A stretch of DNA of 10,821 bases from an uncultured Flavobacteriales bacterium (GTDB lineage: Bacteria > Bacteroidota > Bacteroidia > Palsa-965). The stretch spans positions 1 to 10,821 of the forward strand of contig CAMLEF010000135.1 in assembly GCA_946478675.1 (NCBI GenBank), given 5' to 3'. Each line of letters opens with the position of its first letter. The stretch's first letter is position 1. Under the pieces are notes generated by a model. The model did no database searches. It saw nothing but the letters and a program-made list of their open reading frames with translations, and was not told the origin of the DNA. Shown here piece after piece: positions 6,379-10,821 of the stretch. A program made the position numbers and the translations under genes.

Positions 6379-8556
6379 TTATTTGATCATTGCTTTCACC
6401 TTCGGGTCGATAACCACCGGGTATTTCTGTTTCAGCCCGGCCACCCACTCTTTCTCGAGCTGGTTCTGGTAATCCGAGGTGATGACGCCGCGCGCTTCCT
6501 GGAGCGTTTTCGGCGTGGGCGGAATGATCTTCTGCACGACAACGAACATCACACGTCCGTCTTTCACTTCATCGGGCGAAGTGCCGACCTGCCAGTGCGC
6601 ATCCACCATCGGGTTTTCCTTGTGGTTATACACTTTGTGCTCGACCGTCACGTTCAGCTGCGAATCTTTGTTCAGCGTGGACATGATCGTTTTTTCGTCC
6701 GTGCCTTTCTTGAGCATCTTGTGCAGCTTCTTGGCGGTAGCGGCGTCTTTGCAGGAATACACCGAAGCTTCGGCGCGTTCGGGCCAGAGGTAGTTGTTCT
6801 TGTTCGCTTCGTAGAAGGTACGGAGGCCGGCGGTGTCTTTCACAGCTTTCGTCCACACCTTTTTATCCATGAGGTCGAACAGCAGGATGCCGTCGCGGTA
6901 CTCTTGCATGAGGTTGCGGAAATCCGGGTACTTCAGCTCGAGCATGCTGTCTTCGTAAGCCACGCAGGCGTCGTCCACAAACTGCTTGTAAGCGTCGTCG
7001 ATCGCGTGCATGATAGCTTCGTTCCACGTCTTCTCGCTTTTCGCGCGGCGTACCTGGTGCGATTCGAGGTACAGTGCGAAATCCTTCTGCGTGTACGGCG
7101 TGTTGCCGAGCGTGAACATCACTTTCGTCAGCTTCGAAGCTTTGTCGGCCGTCCAGCGTCCCTGGAAATAAGTCGAGTCAACGACTTTGTAGAAATCGTT
7201 TTTCGCGTTCGGCGTTTCCTTGAAGTTGTTTTCTTTTTTCACGCGGATGATCAGCGAGGTGCGGCCCTGGTTGGCGCGCGTATCACGGCTCACGCGGTTT
7301 TTGATGTCGCCTTTCACCTGGTCGAACGGCGGAACACCGCGCTTGTCGATGCGCTTGATGATGTGCCAGCCCCACGCCGTTTTGATCGGGGGAGAAACGT
7401 CGCCGTTGTTCTGCAATGAGAACGCTGCTTTTTCAAATTCCTGCGGCATCTTGTAAAGACCGAACCACGGCAGCTGGCCGCCGTTTGCAACAGAAGGCTT
7501 GTCGTCGGAGAACTGTTTCGCGAGCGTGGCGAAATCTTCACCGGCTTTCACTTTCGCGTAAATCTCGTCGGCTTTTGCTTTGGCGTTGATGGAATCCTGT
7601 GCAGGCATGCCGGCAGGCGCTTTCACCATGATGTGCGCCACGAGGATTTCTCCCTGTGCGGGACGACGATCCGTAACATGCACCAGGTGGTAACCGAAAC
7701 GCGTGCGTACCGGTCCGCCGACTTTACCGACGGGCGTGCTGTAAGCGATCGTTTCGAACGGATAAACCATCGAGAAGGCGGTGAAATAGCCGAGGTCGCC
7801 GCGGTTCTGGCGGGCGCTTTCGTCCTGCGAAGCCATGTACGCCACTTCATCGAACGGAGCGGGCTTGCCGCGGTATTTGCGCTCGAGCTGGCGCAGCGGG
7901 TTCACGAGGTTGTAGATCTTCATCGTGTCGGCTGCGGGTGACGCTTTCGTGATCTTGTTGCGCTGCTTCAGGCGGGTTTCGTAATCGTTGATCTGCTTGG
8001 CGGTCGCTTTTCCGGCGAGAAGGTTCTGCAGGATGACGGCGCGGGTGTAAGCGATCATAGTGTCTTCGGGCAGCGCCGTTTCATCCACGCGCACGAGGAT
8101 GTGGGAAGCGCGGATGTCTTCCTGCATGCGGGAGTAAGCTTCCATCAGCAGGCTGTCGTTCACCTTGCGATCGGTGAGGTACGGCTGTGCCACCTGGCGG
8201 CGGTAACCGGCGAGCTCGTTCTTGAAAGAAGCGGACGTGTCGAGCTTCATCTCTTCGGCTTCCTTCACTTTCATCTTGAAGGTGGTGAAGAGCTCGATGT
8301 AGTTATCGAGGGCCTGCGGGTCGTTCGACTGGTCCTTGTTGTTTTTCTTGTAGACGTACATGAACTCGGAGAGGTGCACGGGGCTGCCGCCGATGGTCAT
8401 GAGAATGGGATCGTCATTCGGGTTTTCGGTTCCGGCGGCGGGCACAGCGGGTTGCTGCGGCGCGTGGGGCCGGGGATCCGGTTTCGGTTTGGCCTGCGCC
8501 AATCCGGCAATTGCAATAAGGAGGGCGTGAGCAATCAGCAGGATACTCTTTTTCAT
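6379..8556 (-). CDS. Periplasmic peptidyl-prolyl isomerase with two parvulin domains (PpiD/SurA-like)
   Basis: 725 residues from the ATG at 8556, chosen because the signal peptide MKKSILLIAHALLIAIAGLAQA starts there; the frame is open further upstream but the added residues look non-coding and run past the predicted promoter. A Pro-rich linker (23-50) leads into an N-terminal helical chaperone region (about 50-145, with HLSEFMYVYKKNN). Parvulin 1 spans about 149-297 and holds SHILVRV, GDLGYFTAFSMVYPFE and RFGYHLVHVTDRR, split by an insert of roughly 40-50 residues. Parvulin 2 (about 303-405) is canonical, with AHIMVKAP, EDFATLAKQFSDD, GGQLPWFG and AWGWHIIKRIDKRG. The long C-terminal part (about 440-725) looks like a chaperone region plus a degenerate third parvulin-like fold. 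It is exported and acts on secreted or outer-membrane proteins. First gene of the minus-strand cluster, with its own -7 box 30 bases upstream. Confidence 0.93.
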   Translation of the reverse strand: MKKSILLIAHALLIAIAGLAQAKPKPDPRPHAPQQPAVPAAGTENPNDDPILMTIGGSPVHLSEFMYVYKKNNKDQSNDPQALDNYIELFTTFKMKVKEAEEMKLDTSASFKNELAGYRRQVAQPYLTDRKVNDSLLMEAYSRMQEDIRASHILVRVDETALPEDTMIAYTRAVILQNLLAGKATAKQINDYETRLKQRNKITKASPAADTMKIYNLVNPLRQLERKYRGKPAPFDEVAYMASQDESARQNRGDLGYFTAFSMVYPFETIAYSTPVGKVGGPVRTRFGYHLVHVTDRRPAQGEILVAHIMVKAPAGMPAQDSINAKAKADEIYAKVKAGEDFATLAKQFSDDKPSVANGGQLPWFGLYKMPQEFEKAAFSLQNNGDVSPPIKTAWGWHIIKRIDKRGVPPFDQVKGDIKNRVSRDTRANQGRTSLIIRVKKENNFKETPNAKNDFYKVVDSTYFQGRWTADKASKLTKVMFTLGNTPYTQKDFALYLESHQVRRAKSEKTWNEAIMHAIDDAYKQFVDDACVAYEDSMLELKYPDFRNLMQEYRDGILLFDLMDKKVWTKAVKDTAGLRTFYEANKNNYLWPERAEASVYSCKDAATAKKLHKMLKKGTDEKTIMSTLNKDSQLNVTVEHKVYNHKENPMVDAHWQVGTSPDEVKDGRVMFVVVQKIIPPTPKTLQEARGVITSDYQNQLEKEWVAGLKQKYPVVIDPKVKAMIK

Positions 8557-8586
8557 AGGTAGTGCTTCAGGATTTTTGCGAAGAAG

Positions 8587-8594
8587 CAAAAGTA
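8587..8594 (-). promoter_or_regulatory. Bacteroidota -7 box for the minus-strand PPIase cluster
   Basis: The minus strand reads TACTTTTG, a full match to TAnnTTTG, 30 bases before the ATG at 8556. No clear TTTG -33 box is found at 19-21 bases, only T-rich sequence nearer, so the call rests on the -7 box and position. Confidence 0.55.
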
Positions 8595-8852
8595 GGGATT
8601 TCCGTGTGAAAAAGGGCGGGAAGGGAAAGTTGGGAGAGAAACGTAAAAAGCTGCATAACAACACAATGAATGACAGTTGGGATTATTTAACCGCGCAGTA
8701 ACCAGAGATAAGAAACCCGGGCGCTGACTAAATTCGGTGTTTATAAAGGCTGAATGAGCTCATCGTTTCGACAGGCAGTTTTTTATTTCGTGGAGCATTG
8801 GGAACGGAAAGAAAACCGGCGAACTTCCCAAACTGTCCGGCGTCATCCCGGC

Positions 8853-8886
8853 TTTTCGCGCTGATTCCCCGCTTTTTCTACCTTTG
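8853..8886 (+). promoter_or_regulatory. Bacteroidota-type promoter for the lipoprotein gene at 8922
   Basis: TACCTTTG at 8879-8886 matches the -7 consensus and ends 35 bases before the ATG at 8922. A TTTTCG at 8853-8858, 20 bases upstream of it, is a weak -33 element. Confidence 0.68.
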
Positions 8887-8921
8887 GCGGCATCTGTAAT
8901 CACCCATAAAAACACCCACCC

Positions 8922-9779
8922 ATGAAAATCCGTTTCGCTGCCCTGCTTCCCCTTGTCTTCGCAGTGGCCTGCAGCAACGACCAGCCCGCAGAAAACAGCA
9001 CCGACACGCTGAACAAAGACACCGTCAACACCGCGTCACAGGAGCCGGTCGAAACTTCCTCGCAGCTTCCTTCGCCGTTGCGCGTGGCTTCCATGTTCAA
9101 ACGTTCCGGCCTGAAATACCTGCCGGGCCTCACCAACGACGTCAAGAACACATCGAAGTATACCACCACCTTCGTGCGCGCCGAGAACATGGGCGTTTAC
9201 AGCGCCGACATGGCGTATTCCGTGCTAAACAAGCATTCCAACGAAGGCCAGCAGCTGCTGAAAACCATCCGCGATATCGGCACGCAGATCAACCTCGGCA
9301 AAGTGTTCGAAGAAACGTCGCTGTACGATCGCTTCAACAAGAACATCGATAACGAAGATTCGCTCGGCAGCATCATCGCCGATATCCAGTACAAAACCGA
9401 CGAGCAGCTGGAGCAGAACCAGCAGAATGAACTGTACGGCGTCATCTTCGCCGGCGCATGGGTCGAATCGATGTACATCGGCGCACAGGTGTACCGCAAA
9501 GACGGCAACGAGAACATCGTGCCCGCGCTGCTCGAGCAGATGCTGGTGTGCAAGAACATCATCGGCGAGCTCAAAGCCAACGAAAGCAAAGACCCGGGCA
9601 TCACCCCGCTCATCGCCGACCTGAAATCAGTGCAGGATGCGATCGACGCGATGCCTTCGATGAAAAAGCTGGATGAAAATCCGGACCTCGAATTCAGCGA
9701 AGTTCACCCGACCAAAGAAGAGCTCGAACCCGTCATGAAGCTCATCGAAACGCTCCGCGCGAAAATTGTGAACGGATAA
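8922..9779 (+). CDS. Lipoprotein of unknown function
   Basis: 285 residues. A short lipoprotein signal (MKIRFAALLPLVFAVAC, lipid Cys17) is followed by a Ser/Thr/Asp/Asn-rich tether (18-50). The mature domain (about 52-285) is predicted mostly helical: HSNEGQQLLKTIRDIGTQI (105-123), EQLEQNQQNELYGVIFAGAWVES (161-183), PALLEQMLVCKNIIGELKAN (201-220) and a C-terminal KEELEPVMKLIETLRAKI. No catalytic motif is recognised. It has its own promoter and the next gene begins 24 bases after its stop, so the two are probably co-transcribed and act in the same compartment. Because of the lipid anchor it should sit in the periplasmic or outer-membrane leaflet. No Shine-Dalgarno site is seen, which is normal for this phylum. 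Confidence 0.88.
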   Translation: MKIRFAALLPLVFAVACSNDQPAENSTDTLNKDTVNTASQEPVETSSQLPSPLRVASMFKRSGLKYLPGLTNDVKNTSKYTTTFVRAENMGVYSADMAYSVLNKHSNEGQQLLKTIRDIGTQINLGKVFEETSLYDRFNKNIDNEDSLGSIIADIQYKTDEQLEQNQQNELYGVIFAGAWVESMYIGAQVYRKDGNENIVPALLEQMLVCKNIIGELKANESKDPGITPLIADLKSVQDAIDAMPSMKKLDENPDLEFSEVHPTKEELEPVMKLIETLRAKIVNG

Positions 9780-9803
9780 TTTCACGTAATAACCTCCAAC
9801 GAC

Positions 9804-10274
9804 ATGAAACGTTCCTCTCTTCTACTCTATCCCGTCGCCGTGCTGATGATCGCCTTTACCTGCGCCTTCATCCAGGCCAACGACGTCTGCGATTCCAAAG
9901 CGCTCAAGGACGCAGCGAAAGCCGCCCTCGATCCGTTCAAATACGATTCCGGAAAAGTGACGCGTCTTTATTACAAGAAAAAAGACCAGGTCAAGGAAAT
10001 CGAAGTCCCGGTCTTCGTCGGCGAGAAGTACCGCTTCGTTTTCAATTCCGAAGCCGTAACGCGCAACGTCCAGGTAACGATCTACAACAAAGACAAAGAA
10101 GCGAAAAGCCGCAAAGAGCTCTTCAGTTTCAGCTGCAGCGACAAAAGCGAAAAGATCCACACCTGGGAACCTACCGGCCGCTCGCTCAAGTATTACGTTG
10201 ACTACAGCATTCCCACGGTGAACGATTCGCTTCCGCCGTCCGAGTGCATGGTGCTGATGCTGGGGTATAAATAG
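9804..10274 (+). CDS. Small secreted protein of unknown function
   Basis: 156 residues. The signal peptide (MKRSSLLLYPVAVLMIAF...) probably ends near IQA at 23-25. The mature protein has a short helix (DSKALKDAAKAAL, 30-42), then a beta-rich domain with KVTRLYYKKKDQVKEIEVPVF (51-71), YRFVFNSEAVTRNVQVTIYN (76-95) and a final YYVDYSIP...ECMVLMLGYK strand region. Cys29, Cys111 and Cys148 could form one disulfide. I do not know a function. It lies 24 bases downstream of the lipoprotein gene and ahead of a strong terminator, so it is the last gene of a two-gene operon; the two products may work together (inference). Confidence 0.87.
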   Translation: MKRSSLLLYPVAVLMIAFTCAFIQANDVCDSKALKDAAKAALDPFKYDSGKVTRLYYKKKDQVKEIEVPVFVGEKYRFVFNSEAVTRNVQVTIYNKDKEAKSRKELFSFSCSDKSEKIHTWEPTGRSLKYYVDYSIPTVNDSLPPSECMVLMLGYK

Positions 10275-10296
10275 GGTTGCTTGCTCAACTTCGAAG

Positions 10297-10329
10297 AAAC
10301 GTCTCTGCCGGCAGGGACGTTTTTTTTTT
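10297..10329 (+). terminator. Rho-independent terminator of the two-gene operon
   Basis: An 11-bp stem (10297-10307 with 10312-10322, one G-T pair) closes on a CCGG loop and runs into ten T (10320-10329). It lies 22 bases after the stop at 10274. Confidence 0.92.
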
Positions 10330-10340
10330 GCCAGTGACTG

Positions 10341-10392
10341 TGGTCGGTTATTCGGTCGGTCGGTCAGTCGGTCAGTTGGTCGGTTGGTCGGT
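10341..10392. repeat. Octamer repeat tract D (CGGTCGGT variants)
   Basis: One TGGTCGGT (10341-10348), a four-base break, then five octamers in register: CGGTCGGT (10353), CGGTCAGT (10361), CGGTCAGT (10369), TGGTCGGT (10377), TGGTCGGT (10385). All can also be read as a four-base unit. Unlike the heptamer spacers I see no inverted partner. The right part overlaps the 3' end of the four-helix-bundle gene and encodes its last residues. Confidence 0.85.
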
Positions 10393-10777
10393 CTGCGGTA
10401 ACTCTTTTCTGGGGAATAATTTTGGGAAGGAATTTCGAAGGATCGGCTTGCATTTTTCCTAACATGCGGCCTACTTCCTGGTAACGTTCCTTTAGTGTCG
10501 CGCATTGCCGGGCGTCAGCATAACCGCAGTCGGCTGCAAAGTCGAGCCACGTCAGCGTTTCCGAAAGCTCGGCGTCCGAATCGGAAAGCTTCGAAATAAA
10601 ATGTTTCGGGTAAATGCGTTTGCTGTAGCCTTCCGCCAGGTTCGCACAAACCGATCGCGAGGATCTCCGGACCTGGTCCGTCAGCGAATATTTCTCTTCC
10701 ACCGGGAACGATTTGCTCATCCTGAAAATTTCCATCGCCAATGCATAAGCCTGCTGATAAACGCGCAGGTCCTTCAC
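10364..10777 (-). CDS. Four-helix-bundle protein (S23 / 23S rRNA intervening-sequence family)
   Basis: 137 residues from a GTG at 10777, chosen because the family typically starts a few residues before this KDLRVYQQAYALAMEIF block. The frame stays open to the right edge, so a start outside the window is possible. Family blocks are present: FPVEEKYSLTDQVRRSS (24-40), then SVCANLAEGYSK (42-53, usually SIPANIAEGY), SKLSDSDAELSETLTWLDFA (62-81) and a final helix TLKERYQEVGRMLGKM (94-109). These small helical proteins are scattered in Bacteroidota genomes and are related to the Avd accessory protein of diversity-generating retroelements; their general role is not established. The last residues, DRPTDQLTD, are encoded by the octamer repeat tract, so the natural C-terminus has probably been replaced or extended. 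Convergent with the operon ending at 10274. Confidence 0.87.
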   Translation of the reverse strand: MKDLRVYQQAYALAMEIFRMSKSFPVEEKYSLTDQVRRSSRSVCANLAEGYSKRIYPKHFISKLSDSDAELSETLTWLDFAADCGYADARQCATLKERYQEVGRMLGKMQADPSKFLPKIIPQKRVTADRPTDQLTD

Positions 10778-10821
10778 TCCGTATATCAGCTGTAATTTTT
10801 TTTCGCAAACCTCGCACTCAT

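Larger units (their letters stand above)
8557..8921. other. Divergent intergenic region
   Basis: 365 bases without a credible gene between two divergent transcription units. It holds a -7 box facing left (8587-8594) and a -33/-7 pair facing right (8853-8886). The central part (about 8600-8850) shows no strong hairpin, no tandem words of the kind seen in the other spacers and no tRNA-like fold. A 10-base palindrome at 8754-8763 is the only symmetric site I noticed. A tiny ORF of 11 codons at 8666-8701 is not supported. Confidence 0.7.

Noticed and set aside
6289..7419. Plus-strand open frame of 376 codons opposite the 725-residue PPIase
   Set aside because: Antisense shadow; no signal peptide or domain, and it begins inside the repeat spacer.
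8666..8701. Eleven-codon ORF in the divergent spacer
   Set aside because: Too short, no ribosome site and no conservation evidence.
8754..8763. Ten-base palindrome ATGAGCTCAT as an operator
   Set aside because: A single short palindrome far from both -7 boxes; expected by chance in a region of this size.
10364..10821. Diversity-generating retroelement around the four-helix-bundle gene
   Set aside because: No reverse transcriptase, template/variable repeat pair or variable target protein is visible in the window.

Overview
The window looks like the chromosome of a Bacteroidota bacterium. The evidence is three matches to the Bacteroidota -7 promoter box (TAnnTTTG), one with a perfect -33 TTTG box at 19 bases spacing. 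There are no clear Shine-Dalgarno sites, lipoproteins and secreted proteins are frequent, and a PPIase/chaperone cluster of Bacteroidota type is present. I cannot go below phylum with confidence; a Chitinophaga-like or Sphingobacteria-like lineage with moderate GC is a guess.

Layout. (1) 1-413: the 3' end of an alpha-2-macroglobulin family gene, closed by a strong terminator. (2) 573-1913: a predicted outer-membrane beta-barrel whose mature N-terminus is rich in Met and His, a candidate metal-handling protein. (3) 2009-2791: a secreted protein of unknown function behind a near-perfect Bacteroidota promoter. (4) 2920-8556, minus strand: a four-gene cluster read as a 725-residue double-parvulin PPIase, a 292-residue lipoprotein with SurA-like N-terminal character, a SurA-type double-parvulin chaperone, and a MoxR-family AAA+ ATPase. 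The first three should act on outer-membrane or secreted proteins in the periplasm, and MoxR in the cytoplasm. (5) 8557-8921: a divergent promoter region of 365 bases. (6) 8922-10274: two co-directional genes of unknown function, a lipoprotein and a small secreted protein, ending in a strong terminator. (7) 10364-10777, minus strand: a four-helix-bundle (S23/IVS type) gene reaching to or past the right edge.

The most unusual feature is in the spacers. Three spacers of the minus-strand cluster (2792-2919, 3883-3995, 6284-6378) each carry a different seven-base word, repeated and degenerate, in two arrays facing each other so that the spacer folds into a hairpin. The words are CAGTCGG, GTTCAAG and TGCAGGA. 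The arrays begin 0-12 bases after a stop codon, and the partner arrays lie 6-18 bases before the next start or directly after the opposing stop. A fourth tract at 10341-10392 has period 8 (variants of CGGTCGGT) and runs into the 3' end of the four-helix-bundle gene. The shared design with unrelated words argues against one transposed element copy; its role is unknown to me. Heptamer repeats (STRRs) of heterocystous cyanobacteria are a formal analogue.
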